Notes: generated by a model from the letters alone, not told the origin. A DNA stretch of 64,000 nucleotides from an uncultured Clostridia bacterium (GCA_947628505.1 CANRAD010000007.1:1-64000), one strand, 5' to 3'; counted from the first letter of the stretch, positions 48,267 to 57,016 are shown. Made by a program: numbers and translations.

Positions 48267-48937
48267 TAGAAGAAAATGTGCAAAACCTCTTTAAAGAGGT
48301 GCCGGAATATAACTCTTACGGTGAAAACGTTATAGTCGTCGCCGCCGTAAAAACACGGTCCGTCGCCGATATAAACAGCGCAATAGCCGCGGGCATCAAA
48401 TATATAGGCGACAATCACGTGCAAGAGTTCAGAGATAAATATCCGTTTATCGAAGGCAATCCGCAAAGGCACTTTATCGGCAGACTGCAAACCAACAAAA
48501 TCAAATATCTGCTCGGGAAATGCGATTTGTACCACTCCTTGGACAGATTTCCGCTCGCCGAAGCGCTTTCCGAAAAAAGCGCGAGCCGCGGACTCGTTTC
48601 GGAGGCGCTCATTGAGATTAACGCCGGCGGCGAAGAGAGCAAAGGCGGTTTTTCTTTCGAAGAAACCGAGGAAGCCGTCGGGCGCATATGCGCTCTGCCC
48701 GCGCTCAGAATTTCCGGCATAATGGCTATGCTTCCGCAGAGCGACGACGTAAATTATCTGAAAGAACTCGCGCTCAGAGTTCGGGAGACATACGACGGGC
48801 TCAAAAAAACCTACGGCGATTTCAGATACCTCTCTATGGGCATGAGCGGAGATTGGAAGCTGTGCGTGGAGTGCGGAAGCAATATGATACGTATCGGAAC
48901 GGCCATATTCGGAGAGCGCATATATCCTCAAAAATAA
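48263..48937 (+). CDS. YggS/PLPBP family pyridoxal-phosphate homeostasis protein
   Basis: 224 residues in an alanine-racemase-like TIM barrel, with the PLP lysine at K30 (VVAAVKTR), [31 protein letters not shown] and the phosphate-binding region [11 protein letters not shown]. The family buffers free PLP and affects branched-chain amino acid metabolism, which fits its position at the end of this operon (4-bp overlap with leuB). Catalytic activity is not expected. Confidence 0.92.
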   Translation: MIEENVQNLFKEVPEYNSYGENVIVVAAVKTRSVADINSAIAAGIKYIGDNHVQEFRDKYPFIEGNPQRHFIGRLQTNKIKYLLGKCDLYHSLDRFPLAEALSEKSASRGLVSEALIEINAGGEESKGGFSFEETEEAVGRICALPALRISGIMAMLPQSDDVNYLKELALRVRETYDGLKKTYGDFRYLSMGMSGDWKLCVECGSNMIRIGTAIFGERIYPQK

Positions 48938-48950
48938 ATCAATACAACAA

Positions 48951-48981
48951 AAAAGCGACGGTCAAACTACCGCCGCTTTTT
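48951..48981 (+). terminator. Terminator of the ilv-leu operon
   Basis: Stem AAAAGCGACGGT / ACCGCCGCTTTT with one mismatch, then T and TAAATC, 13 bp after the operon stop. Confidence 0.8.
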
Positions 48982-49210
48982 AAATCGTGTGCCGTTGCAA
49001 GCCCATTTGTCAGAAAGAGAGAATTCACTTCGTGCCTGGCGTGGGTGTCCATAGGCCCGCGTGTAATATTGTATGTAGCATATTGTGCCCTAACTTATAT
49101 GCGGTTGCGAGCCACATTCAATTTAGTACTGAGAGACTTTTTGTATACTCTACATTGCTTTAAAGTTAAATCTACAAAGTAATTCCACCGGCATAGCCGG
49201 TGGATATCTT
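48982..49210. other. Intergenic region with two similar 17-bp segments and a hairpin
   Basis: 48991-49007 and 49101-49118 share a GC(C/G)GTTGC(A/G)AGCC core. A perfect 8-bp hairpin with ATA loop lies at 49185-49203, followed by ATATCTTTTA on the plus strand, at the edge of the AT-rich island. No gene is supported. Confidence 0.45.
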
Positions 49211-49438
49211 TTATGTCTTGAAAATTTCTTCATACGTTGCTTTTAAAATATCTTTGATTAAAATTATCTCATCGGGATAAAGATGCCTTTGCCCCACCTC
49301 TATCTTGGCAATCGCGCTCCGTGTTATGTCGCAACCGCGTACTTGCAACTTTACCGCAAGCGTCTCTTGAGTCATACCCGCTCTCTCGCGCAATCGCCTT
49401 ATATTATTTCCGACTTTTCTCTCAATAGTTATATTCAT
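49211..49438 (-). CDS. XRE/Cro family DNA-binding regulator
   Basis: 75 residues, one helix-turn-helix domain: NIRRLRERAGMTQETLAVKLQ ... DITRSAIAKIEVGQRHLYPDEIILIKDIL. No effector domain is present. It is divergent from the small membrane genes, with a consensus promoter and repeated TTGCACTTAT sites between. By analogy with small autoregulated repressors it probably binds those sites. Confidence 0.9.
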   Translation of the reverse strand: MNITIERKVGNNIRRLRERAGMTQETLAVKLQVRGCDITRSAIAKIEVGQRHLYPDEIILIKDILKATYEEIFKT

Positions 49439-49446
49439 AATTAGAA

Positions 49447-49524
49447 TTGCACTTATTTAAGGACAAAATGCTTGACATTATTATATTTGTAATATATAAT
49501 AATTTTGCACTTATATAGGTGCAA
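49447..49524 (+). promoter_or_regulatory. Promoter with XRE-type operator sites
   Basis: Plus-strand promoter TTGACA (49472-49477), 17-bp spacer, TATAAT (49495-49500). Directly behind the -10 is TTGCACTTATATAGGTGCAA (49505-49524), TTGCAC/GTGCAA arms that would cover the transcript start. A second copy of the half-site TTGCACTTAT begins at 49447, between the regulator start and the -35. Confidence 0.75.
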
Positions 49525-49548
49525 TTTCATTGAATTTTAAGGTTTAGT

Positions 49549-49722
49549 ATGTCAAAAAATAAAAAATTCGTACCCGTTAGCGGGATAATATTTTCGGTGT
49601 TTACCGGACTTCTTGTGATAATTATGTTTATTGGACTTATGTTTTCATGCAATCCGTCCGCAGACGACGATAAAGAAAAAGAGGTGAATTATGGCTCTTA
49701 TAGAGTGTCCGAATTGCGGTAA
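49549..49722 (+). CDS. 57-residue membrane or lipoprotein-like peptide
   Basis: ATG 49549 with AAGG upstream. Lys-rich start (MSKNKK), hydrophobic stretch about 8-32 and MFSC at 31-34, which could be a weak lipobox; then an Asp/Glu/Lys-rich tail. Its last 32 bp overlap the next gene in another frame. Unknown function; first gene behind the operator-controlled promoter. Confidence 0.55.
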   Translation: MSKNKKFVPVSGIIFSVFTGLLVIIMFIGLMFSCNPSADDDKEKEVNYGSYRVSELR

Positions 49723-50242
49723 AAAAATAAGCGACAGCACAGTAATCTGCATTCATTGTAAATTCAACTTAAAAAAGGCAAAAACCGAAGAAAAAATTAA
49801 AAAGTCATTTTCTAATATCCCGAAAAATTTGCAAAAGCAATACGAATATGAATTTTGCTGTTCAAATAAAACTTTTAGAAAAATATATAAATCAAGATTA
49901 AATTACAGATTGTCCGCCATAGCGGTTTCAATAGGCGGATTTTGCGCGCTGATATTAATGATTAGCTTGCAAATCGCAAATATCTCCAAAAGGAATTTAA
50001 TAGATTTCAAGTCTCCTTGGGCGATAGTCCTAACGTTTTCGATGGCTTTACTTTTATTGATAGAGTTTATTAGCTTTGTTATATTGCTCTTGTTGCGACG
50101 TAAACTACGAAATGATAACGTCATATATTACACTGAATTTTCAAAATGGCTTAGCAAAAATAAGCAATTGGAACTTAACTGTATTTTCGACGAGAAAGAA
50201 AAAAAGCTTTATAAAATTTTATACCCAAGAGGAGATAATTAA
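49691..50242 (+). CDS. Zinc-ribbon membrane protein
   Basis: 183 residues. An N-terminal zinc ribbon (CPNCGKKISDSTVICIHC, C7/C10/C22/C25 region), then a Lys-rich helical part and two membrane segments (about 76-96 and 113-138), with a charged cytoplasmic C-terminus. GAGG before ATG 49691. AT-rich codon use unlike the neighbouring operons. Function unknown. Confidence 0.75.
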   Translation: MALIECPNCGKKISDSTVICIHCKFNLKKAKTEEKIKKSFSNIPKNLQKQYEYEFCCSNKTFRKIYKSRLNYRLSAIAVSIGGFCALILMISLQIANISKRNLIDFKSPWAIVLTFSMALLLLIEFISFVILLLLRRKLRNDNVIYYTEFSKWLSKNKQLELNCIFDEKEKKLYKILYPRGDN

Positions 50243-50245
50243 ATT

Positions 50246-51157
50246 ATGGCTTTAGTAAAGTGTCCCGAATGCGGAAATGATATTTCAACAAATGCAAAAA
50301 CTTGTCCACATTGCGGCACTGCAATAAGAATTTGCCCCGAATGCGGAGCAGTTTACGCAGGTATGCAGCAAACATGCACAAATTGCGGATATGTATTTGA
50401 TAAAACTACTGCTCAACCATTAGATGGCGACAACGCCCCGAGCGAGTTAATTGAAAATCAATGGCTCGCCCGCGCTACAGCAGACAAAAAAATAGCAACA
50501 GCGCTGAAGTATGTAGGTAAAGCGTTGAATGCTTTAGACACAATAATAATCATTTTGATAGGTCTGCTATTTATATTGTGGGCAAACAAAGAACCCGCCA
50601 ACCGCGTTTTCGATGCAAACTCTACGCTTACCAACATCAAAATATGTGTCGCTTGTGGGTGTATAGTTTATATTATAGACGCCGTGCGCAATTACGCAGG
50701 TGAAAAAATAATGCAAATTCGTTTTTCAAATTGGTTAGCAGTGAACAATATCGACGTCAAGGAATATTTAAGACTGCACTGCAACGATTTGGCAGACGAA
50801 AAAGAACAGGAAAACTTTTCACTCATAACATACGGCGAATATTTAAAAGGTAATCAAACCGAGAAAAATTATTTTTACATAACATTGATTATAAAAATAA
50901 TTATAGTTGTAACGGCCGCGATACTTGCCGGCACATGTATAACGGAAAACATTAAAATAGCAATGGACTTCATCTATTGGGAACAATCTATGGACTACTC
51001 AAAACTCAATTATGTGCTTATCGCATTTGCGGCTGTAGCTATGCTCGCAAGTTTTATAGTCGACATTATTATGTCGTCAGTTCAAGATAAAAGAATGGGC
51101 ACTTGGTTTGAAGAGGTAATAGATATCCATACAGACGAAAATACCCAAAACGATTGA
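50246..51157 (+). CDS. Double zinc-ribbon membrane protein
   Basis: 303 residues starting 3 bp after the previous stop, with GGAG upstream. Two N-terminal zinc ribbons: CPECGNDISTNAKTCPHCG (5-23) and CPECGAVYAGMQQTCTNCG (29-47). Then come four likely membrane segments in two pairs (about 95-140 and 210-275). Related in layout to the preceding protein. No catalytic motif seen. Together with the regulator and small peptide it forms an AT-rich cassette. Confidence 0.78.
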   Translation: MALVKCPECGNDISTNAKTCPHCGTAIRICPECGAVYAGMQQTCTNCGYVFDKTTAQPLDGDNAPSELIENQWLARATADKKIATALKYVGKALNALDTIIIILIGLLFILWANKEPANRVFDANSTLTNIKICVACGCIVYIIDAVRNYAGEKIMQIRFSNWLAVNNIDVKEYLRLHCNDLADEKEQENFSLITYGEYLKGNQTEKNYFYITLIIKIIIVVTAAILAGTCITENIKIAMDFIYWEQSMDYSKLNYVLIAFAAVAMLASFIVDIIMSSVQDKRMGTWFEEVIDIHTDENTQND

Positions 51158-51177
51158 CATGCAGATATCCCATACCA

Positions 51178-51222
51178 ATGATATGCACCCCAAAAGTTTT
51201 AAATTTTTGGGGTGCATATCAT
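51178..51222. terminator. Perfect 18-bp stem palindrome
   Basis: 51178-51195 and 51205-51222 are exact reverse complements around a 9-base loop, 20 bp after the island's last gene. The stem ends in ATCAT rather than a U-run, so it is an unusual terminator or a protein-binding or boundary element. Confidence 0.65.
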
Positions 51223-51251
51223 TACAGACGGTTATCTTTTGAACAATAAAA

Positions 51252-51278
51252 AAGACCTTATTTGCGTAATAAGGTCTT
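51252..51278 (-). terminator. Terminator of rpsF-ssb-rpsR
   Basis: Perfect 11-bp stem AAGACCTTATT / AATAAGGTCTT, followed on the minus strand by TTTTTATTG. Confidence 0.75.
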
Positions 51279-51382
51279 AATGTTTAATATTTATTGTTGT
51301 TTGATTATTCTATTTTCCTCGTTCCGGTTGAAGTTGTATTTTTAACTCGGATTTGAGGTGTAATCACATACCTAAATTGATT

Positions 51383-51676
51383 TTATTCTCCTTTAAAGGG
51401 AAGAAGCGCCGCTATTCTCGCGCGCTTGATCGCCTTAGAGAGCTCGCGCTGATGTTTTGCGCATGTGCCGCTCATTCTGCGGGGAAGCATCTTTCCGCTC
51501 TCGGTTACGAACTTTTTGAGGCGGGTTATATCCTTATAGTCGATAACTTCCACTTTCTCCTGACAGAATACGCACACCTTTTTGCGGGGCACTCTCTTAT
51601 AGGTCTTTTTTGCCGGCGCGCTCGCCGCGCTATTGGAAGCCGCAACGGGTGCGGCGGGTGTTTTATTCTCTTCCAT
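51383..51676 (-). CDS. rpsR: 30S ribosomal protein S18
   Basis: 97 residues. The conserved core begins near residue 30 ([19 protein letters not shown]) and includes [32 protein letters not shown] 28-residue Ala/Ser/Pro-rich N-terminal extension is longer than usual. Follows ssb by 21 bp, AGGAG before the start. Confidence 0.95.
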   Translation of the reverse strand: MEENKTPAAPVAASNSAASAPAKKTYKRVPRKKVCVFCQEKVEVIDYKDITRLKKFVTESGKMLPRRMSGTCAKHQRELSKAIKRARIAALLPFKGE

Positions 51677-51697
51677 AATATTCTCCTTTTAATAAAC

Positions 51698-52132
51698 TCA
51701 GAAAGGGATATCGCCGTCGTCGTCAAAGGGTTGAAGCTGAGGCTTTTTCGCGCCGCCGCGGCCTGAGCTCTGGGCGGGCAAATCCGATTCATACCCCTCT
51801 TCCGAGGAGTTCCCCGAACGCGGAGTAAGAAATTCCACATCCTGCGCCACTATGTCCGTGGCCGTGCGCCTTACGCCCTGATTGTCGTCGTAAGTTCTCA
51901 TTTCTATCGAACCGGATACGGCAACCTTGTTGCCCTTTCTCGCATATCTCGCTATCGTTTCACCGAGACCGCGCCATGCTACAACGTTGAAAAAATCCGT
52001 CTTTCTCTCGCCGTCCGCTCCGGAATACTGCCTGTTTACCGCAATGGAGAAACGGCATATCTTTACGCCTCCGGACGTTTCGGTGAGTTCGGGATCGCGC
52101 GTTAAATTCCCAATCAAAAATACTTTGTTCAT
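51698..52132 (-). CDS. ssb: Single-stranded DNA-binding protein
   Basis: 144 residues. OB-fold (1-105) with MNKVFLIGNLTRDPEL at the start, a flexible Gly/Ser/Gln tail and an acidic tip DDDGDIPF that binds partner proteins in the family. Middle gene of the classic rpsF-ssb-rpsR operon. Confidence 0.96.
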   Translation of the reverse strand: MNKVFLIGNLTRDPELTETSGGVKICRFSIAVNRQYSGADGERKTDFFNVVAWRGLGETIARYARKGNKVAVSGSIEMRTYDDNQGVRRTATDIVAQDVEFLTPRSGNSSEEGYESDLPAQSSGRGGAKKPQLQPFDDDGDIPF

Positions 52133-52150
52133 AATCTTTTATCCTTATGT

Positions 52151-52435
52151 TTACGCTTTTGCGGTTATCATACGTCTGAGAACTTCTGCGGAGAGACCGG
52201 CAATACGGTCAAGCTCTTTGACCGCCGCCCCTTCCGCTTCGAAAGTCATTACCACGTAATAACCGTCGCTCTTATAATCGATGGGATAGGCGAGCTTTTT
52301 TACGCCCAACTTCTCGACGGATGCGACAGTGCCGTTCGCGGACGTTACTATATCCTCGAACCTCTTCTGGATTGCGTCTTTAACCTCGTCGGCAACGGCG
52401 CTGTCCAAAATGTAAATCATCTCGTACGTTTTCAT
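52151..52435 (-). CDS. rpsF: 30S ribosomal protein S6
   Basis: 94 residues from ATG 52435 (MKTYEMIYILDS), with GGGAGGTGA just upstream; a GTG at 52444 lies inside that ribosome site. Forms the S6:S18 pair in the 30S platform. First gene of the operon. Confidence 0.95.
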   Translation of the reverse strand: MKTYEMIYILDSAVADEVKDAIQKRFEDIVTSANGTVASVEKLGVKKLAYPIDYKSDGYYVVMTFEAEGAAVKELDRIAGLSAEVLRRMITAKA

Positions 52436-52455
52436 TATTTTCACCTCCCGGACTT

Positions 52456-52521
52456 AATCGGCATGCCACCTGCGGCATGCAAGGCATATAAAATAATACT
52501 TTATTTTAGTGCGCTTGTCAA
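52456..52521 (-). promoter_or_regulatory. rpsF promoter and short leader hairpin
   Basis: TTGACA (52521-52516), 17-bp spacer, TATTAT (52498-52493). The short leader folds into GCATGCC / GGCATGC (52480-52461), followed by a CCGATTAAGTCCGG stretch next to the ribosome site. This resembles the S6:S18-binding leader known upstream of rpsF in many bacteria, so feedback control by S6:S18 is plausible. Confidence 0.6.
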
Positions 52522-52545
52522 CTTTTTTTCGGATTATTTCGAAGT

Positions 52546-54567
52546 TCAAGCGCCGGGGAAAAGAGAATTGTACTTATCAATTATGTCGAGAAGCGCCGTT
52601 ATCGCCTGAGGTATTGTCAAATCGCCGAGCGCAGTCTGCGAAGGTCCGTCGTCAATCTGTATGGGAACTTGTTTTTCGAGGTCGTTTGGATCTTCGAAAT
52701 TAAGCACGCCCGCATTAGAGAGATTGCGCAAAGTCGAATACTCCATATTGGAGGTTATGTTGTCTATCATGTCGGTGATATTGTTGAGCGAATATGCGCG
52801 TTCGGTTATGTTTTCGCCGCCGTCGCCCGTGCGCTCTATTACGAGAAGTTTCCAAAGTTCGTTGGGCGCGCCGTATGTATAGTAAGTTATTCCCTCGGCT
52901 GTGCCAGACGCAAACTCCGCCTTGGTGAGTTTCCCGTTGTCGCTTCCGTCGTCGTTGTCCGTTTTGACGAGTTTGTATGCGCCGTCCGTTTCGACGTAGT
53001 AAAGATAACTTTCGTCGAAATCTATCTGTCCCGAGGACGCGCCGGACTGCACGGCCTCTTTCAGTTCGACGTTTTCGCCGTCGCCGTAAATAGTGTCGGC
53101 ATACAGCTCGTTTATGGAAATCGCGGCGAGGTCTTCGGAAAGGCTGGAAACGGTGGAATTGGCTATCGCTTTCAAAACGGAATTGGGTTCGTCCTCGCCT
53201 ATATTCATAAGACTGCCTATCTTTATTTCCTTGGTTACGCCGTCTATGCGCGCGGACACGTCGCCCACTTTAGTTCCCGAAACTTCGATTTCGTCGCCGC
53301 CGTCGGAATAGTAAACTCTCGTTATGTATTTTTCCGAGCCTCTCTGCGCACATTCGACGGTAACTTCCCTCTTCACATCGTCCACGGTGCACTGCGCGGT
53401 GTAGGTCAACGCCTCGCCCGGGCGCTGTTTAACGTCGGTCAAGCCGTATCCGAAATAGCTCATTATCACGCTTTCGGGATCGATATCGAGAATGGAGGAA
53501 ATTTCGAGATTTTTGACTCTCTCTTCGATATTGACGTTGTCGTTGAGAAGTGCGCCGAGCGTTACGTCGCCCAAAATCTCCACTATCATGTCGTCGGGAT
53601 TGTCTATAAGGTCCACGATCAAAACTCTGTTCAAAGGCTCGAAGGCATTTTCGCTCGAAGTTATCGTGCCTATCGTTACGGGATTGACGACCGTTTTTAT
53701 GCCATCTTCGTAGTAATAATTTCCCGAATAGCCTGCGCAATCCGCATCGAACAGCGAATTATAAGAACAGCCTGCGTCGGCCGAAGTATCCTTGAACGCA
53801 CCGCCTTCCTCCCTCGAAGTTACGAAATAATCGAACGTCCCGTCTGAAGATATGCCGTAATAATAGACGTATTTTTTGCCCGTATACTCGTCTTCGGTTA
53901 TGTAACTTTTCAATTCTGCGGGCAGAGCCGCGCCGCCGGGAACCCTCGTATAATTGCCCGAGCCGTCGTCGGCATATTCGTCGGCATATAAGAAATAATC
54001 CCTGCCGCCCACGTTTACGTATTCGCACTCTGCGCCGCAGAGTATGAGATTTATAACGCCGTTTATGCCGTCGGTATTCTCGAAGTTTACGAGATTTGCC
54101 GGCTGGACGTCCATAACCAAGTCCTTTATGTAATCGGAAAGAGCCGAGAATTTTACGGCGCAAAGCTCATCCATATCGATTTCGACGTATTGCGCAACCG
54201 CGTCGTGCAGCTGGTCGGTTATGCCTCGCGTCGCGGGGAGAAGATTTTGTATCTGACCGAGCGTGAGATTATCCGTATCGGAAGCGAGGTTCATTACCTT
54301 TTTGAGCAAATCGAGAATATTCTTCGCTCCTCCGTTTTCCGGATCGGTATTGACCAGCTTGTTGTTGCCGTTTTCGTCCTTTCCGTTATCTACGCCGAAC
54401 ATCGAAAAAATACCGTCGAGATCGCTGTTGACGGCATAGAAGCCGACGCCGGTTATGGCGCCCGCAAGGATTATTATGCCGAGAAGCAATCCCAAAATAA
54501 ACGAAAGAACGGAAAACCCTTTTTTCTTCTGTACGGGTTGTCTTGTCGCTTTTTTGTTTTCTTCCAT
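52546..54567 (-). CDS. Membrane-anchored extracellular protein of unknown function
   Basis: 673 residues. Basic N-terminus (MEENKKATRQPVQKKKG), a membrane segment at about 19-48, then a long Asp/Asn-rich outer region with repeated short helix-strand units (e.g. LGDLTIPQAITALLDIIDK at the end; DVTLGALLNDNVNIEERVKNLEISSILDID in the middle). AGGAA about 10 bases before ATG 54567. It has the same layout as the giant protein at 32380 (basic head, single N-terminal anchor, no C-terminal anchor). No domain recognised. Confidence 0.8.
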   Translation of the reverse strand: MEENKKATRQPVQKKKGFSVLSFILGLLLGIIILAGAITGVGFYAVNSDLDGIFSMFGVDNGKDENGNNKLVNTDPENGGAKNILDLLKKVMNLASDTDNLTLGQIQNLLPATRGITDQLHDAVAQYVEIDMDELCAVKFSALSDYIKDLVMDVQPANLVNFENTDGINGVINLILCGAECEYVNVGGRDYFLYADEYADDGSGNYTRVPGGAALPAELKSYITEDEYTGKKYVYYYGISSDGTFDYFVTSREEGGAFKDTSADAGCSYNSLFDADCAGYSGNYYYEDGIKTVVNPVTIGTITSSENAFEPLNRVLIVDLIDNPDDMIVEILGDVTLGALLNDNVNIEERVKNLEISSILDIDPESVIMSYFGYGLTDVKQRPGEALTYTAQCTVDDVKREVTVECAQRGSEKYITRVYYSDGGDEIEVSGTKVGDVSARIDGVTKEIKIGSLMNIGEDEPNSVLKAIANSTVSSLSEDLAAISINELYADTIYGDGENVELKEAVQSGASSGQIDFDESYLYYVETDGAYKLVKTDNDDGSDNGKLTKAEFASGTAEGITYYTYGAPNELWKLLVIERTGDGGENITERAYSLNNITDMIDNITSNMEYSTLRNLSNAGVLNFEDPNDLEKQVPIQIDDGPSQTALGDLTIPQAITALLDIIDKYNSLFPGA

Positions 54568-54605
54568 AGATTACGTTCCTACTTACACAGAATATCAGTG
54601 TTTTT

Positions 54606-54634
54606 ATTATATTACTTTTACTTTCAAAAATCAA
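54606..54634 (-). promoter_or_regulatory. Promoter of the 673-residue protein gene
   Basis: TTGATT (54634-54629), 17-bp spacer, TATAAT (54611-54606) on the minus strand, reaching almost to the cca stop codon. Confidence 0.7.
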
Positions 54635-54640
54635 CGGAAA

Positions 54641-56005
54641 TTATTTACATCGGAGGTTTTTTGGCAAATATACTTTCAACGCATAATCCAAAAGCGCGCT
54701 TTCGTCGTTCTTTACCGCGCCTATCGCGCAATCCGAGAGAATTTTTAAAAGAACATCCCCCGTAATTTCGGGCGGAAATCCCGCTTTTATGAGCGCGTCG
54801 CCCTTTATTTTGAGTTGCGAAAGCGTGAAAGGCGCACCCTCATCAAGCATTTCCGCATATACGGCTTTAAACTTCGAGACCGAAGGCGCTTCGCTCTCGT
54901 CGTCGCGGCAAGCGGAGAAATCCGCCTGTTTGAGCATAAGTATCTTGTCGAACAGAGAATAATTGGAAATTATGAATTTCTTCACCTTGTTCTTCCGCGC
55001 GTCGCCGCGAAAATCGTACATATGCACGGCCACGAGTACGGACGTTTCAACGGCGAGCTTTTTAGGTACTCTCAGCCTCTCGGCAATTTTCAGAACCAAC
55101 TCCGCGCCCGATTTCTCATGACCTGCGAACCTGCCGCTCGCGTTAAAGCGTTCCGGTTTGCCGACGTCGTGCAAAAGCGCCGCGAGGCGTATTTCCGGCG
55201 GGGCGTACATGGCGCATCGCAACGAATGTTCCAAAACGTCGTAACGGTGAAAATCGGCGCGTTGGAGCATACCTCTTCCCGCGCTCAGCTCCGGAATTAT
55301 TCTGTCGAGAACAGACGTGTCAGAAAGTATTTTAAGCCCGGCGTAGTGCCCGTATTTTACGCCGTATTTCAAATCGGCGGAGAGGAGCAATTTCAACTCG
55401 CCCCATATCCTTTCGGGCGATATGTCGTCTATGAGCGCGCTGTTCTCGCGCGCGGCGTTCAGACAGTCCGCGGAAGGCTCGAAACCCGTTTGCCCGGCGA
55501 TGCGCGCAAGGCGCATAAGTCTCAATCCGTCCTCCCCGAAAACTTTCCCGCTGTCCGCAACCGCGGTCAGACGCTTGTTTTTGATATCTTCGACGCCGTT
55601 TAAAGGATCGACTATCTTATCCGCCGCGATATCGTAATAGACGGCGTTGCATTTGAAATCCCTGCGGCGCGCGTCGAGATTTATGTCCTCTGTGAAATAT
55701 GTGTTGACCGGCACATGTTCGCCGCGGACATATTCGTCGGAGCGGAAACACGTGAATTCGTAATCCTTCCCCTCGGCGGTGAGTTTCAGCGCGCCCGTGT
55801 TCTTATAGGCGGCATGCACCGAAAACCCGAGCTCTTTTGCGCGCGCGGCAAAGTCCGCGGCGCTCGCCGGAGCGCAGATATCTATATCCGCCCGATCGCT
55901 TTTTAGACCGGCGAGATAATCGCGCACGCTTCCGCCTACCGCGTAAAGGGGATACGGGCAAGTTTCGGCGAGCTCTGTGAGTTTAAGTGGAAGAATTTCG
56001 CGCAT
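54641..56005 (-). CDS. cca: tRNA nucleotidyltransferase / poly(A) polymerase family (CCA-adding)
   Basis: 454 residues. Adds or repairs the CCA end of tRNAs. The nucleotidyltransferase head has GGSVRD (24-29) and metal aspartates D40/D42 (ADIDIC), followed by RRRDFKCNA and the RNA-binding neck. An HD phosphohydrolase-like domain follows (LLHDVGKPERF, HEKSG), which occurs in one branch of the family. No second copy is visible, so whether it does all of CCA or only part cannot be told. Confidence 0.92.
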   Translation of the reverse strand: MREILPLKLTELAETCPYPLYAVGGSVRDYLAGLKSDRADIDICAPASAADFAARAKELGFSVHAAYKNTGALKLTAEGKDYEFTCFRSDEYVRGEHVPVNTYFTEDINLDARRRDFKCNAVYYDIAADKIVDPLNGVEDIKNKRLTAVADSGKVFGEDGLRLMRLARIAGQTGFEPSADCLNAARENSALIDDISPERIWGELKLLLSADLKYGVKYGHYAGLKILSDTSVLDRIIPELSAGRGMLQRADFHRYDVLEHSLRCAMYAPPEIRLAALLHDVGKPERFNASGRFAGHEKSGAELVLKIAERLRVPKKLAVETSVLVAVHMYDFRGDARKNKVKKFIISNYSLFDKILMLKQADFSACRDDESEAPSVSKFKAVYAEMLDEGAPFTLSQLKIKGDALIKAGFPPEITGDVLLKILSDCAIGAVKNDESALLDYALKVYLPKNLRCK

Positions 56006-56049
56006 TTCGGGCGCCTCCGCAAAAGCAGTCTTTGCCGTAAAGCAAAACT

Positions 56050-56101
56050 ATTATAGCAAGTTTACAAATTATTTGCAATTCTTATTTGTTTGTATTATAA
56101 T
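56050..56101. promoter_or_regulatory. Divergent cca / dagK promoters sharing one -35 hexamer
   Basis: The palindromic TTGCAA at 56073-56078 serves both strands: plus TATAAT at 56096-56101 and minus TATAAT at 56055-56050, each with a 17-bp spacer. RNA polymerase can use only one direction at a time. Confidence 0.75.
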
Positions 56102-56143
56102 TGTTAAGGACTATACTCATGAAAACAGTAGGTTTTTGTTTTA

Positions 56144-57016
56144 ATGTATTATATAATCACAAATCAATTGCATATGAAGGGCAAAGCCTCCGAAAAATTG
56201 CAGACGGTTAAAAAAGTTTTCGAGCGCGCGGGAAAACCTTTCGAATTGCTGTACACTTCGCACGCCGGACAAGCCAAAGAATATGCGGAAGCGATAACCT
56301 CCTCTGGCGGACGGCATACCGTTATAGCAATGGGCGGCGACGGCACTCTGCACGAAATATTAAACGGATTCAAGGACTTCGAGAACTGTTCTCTCGGGCT
56401 TATCCCGTTCGGAACCGGCAACGATTTCGCGGTTGCCGCGGGGATACCCTCCGACGTTAAGGCGGCCGCCGAAAAAATAGCCTTCCACGCACCTCAATAT
56501 ATCGACTTCATTCAGCTCTCCTCCGGGCTGCGCTCGATAAACGCGGTAGGCACCGGCCTCGACGTGGACGTTCTGAAACGCACTTACGCCGGCAAGGGCA
56601 AGGGAAAGTCAAAATACTTCCGCTCGCTCATCGCATGCCTCTTCAAATTCAAAAGTAAAAATTTCACGGTTGAATACGACGGCAAAAGCGAGCGGCATTT
56701 CGGGCTTATCGCCGCTATCGGCAACGGCTCGCAGATCGGCGGCGGAATACGTCTTTTCCCCGAAGCGAAAATAGACGACGGATATCTTGACCTTATAATC
56801 GTCGACTACATATCGAAACCGAAGCTCATACTCGCGCTCCTGAAACTTATGCGCGGAAAGGTAAACAAAGTAAAAGAGGCGAAAATCGCGCGCGTGAAAG
56901 AGGCAAAATTCATTCACGAGGACGAGAGCTTTACCATTCAGGCCGAGGGCGAACTCTATAACGACATTCCCATCGAGGCCGAAGTGGTTTCCGGAAAACT
57001 TAAATTTTATCTATGA
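56144..57016 (+). CDS. Diacylglycerol kinase / YegS-type lipid kinase
   Basis: 290 residues. ATP-binding GGDGTLHE at 64-71 and GTGNDFAVAAG at 90-100 define the DagK catalytic family; the C-terminal beta-sandwich has DDGYLDLIIVD. Probably phosphorylates diacylglycerol or another membrane lipid; bacterial members recycle lipid left by lipoteichoic acid synthesis. It overlaps the phosphatase gene by 4 bp. A weak ribosome site precedes ATG 56144. Confidence 0.9.
   Translation: MYYIITNQLHMKGKASEKLQTVKKVFERAGKPFELLYTSHAGQAKEYAEAITSSGGRHTVIAMGGDGTLHEILNGFKDFENCSLGLIPFGTGNDFAVAAGIPSDVKAAAEKIAFHAPQYIDFIQLSSGLRSINAVGTGLDVDVLKRTYAGKGKGKSKYFRSLIACLFKFKSKNFTVEYDGKSERHFGLIAAIGNGSQIGGGIRLFPEAKIDDGYLDLIIVDYISKPKLILALLKLMRGKVNKVKEAKIARVKEAKFIHEDESFTIQAEGELYNDIPIEAEVVSGKLKFYL

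Noticed and set aside
48688..49182. Plus-strand frame overlapping the end of the PLPBP-like gene and the following spacer
   Set aside because: Most of it lies in another frame of a clear gene and crosses its terminator; no recognisable protein in the remainder.
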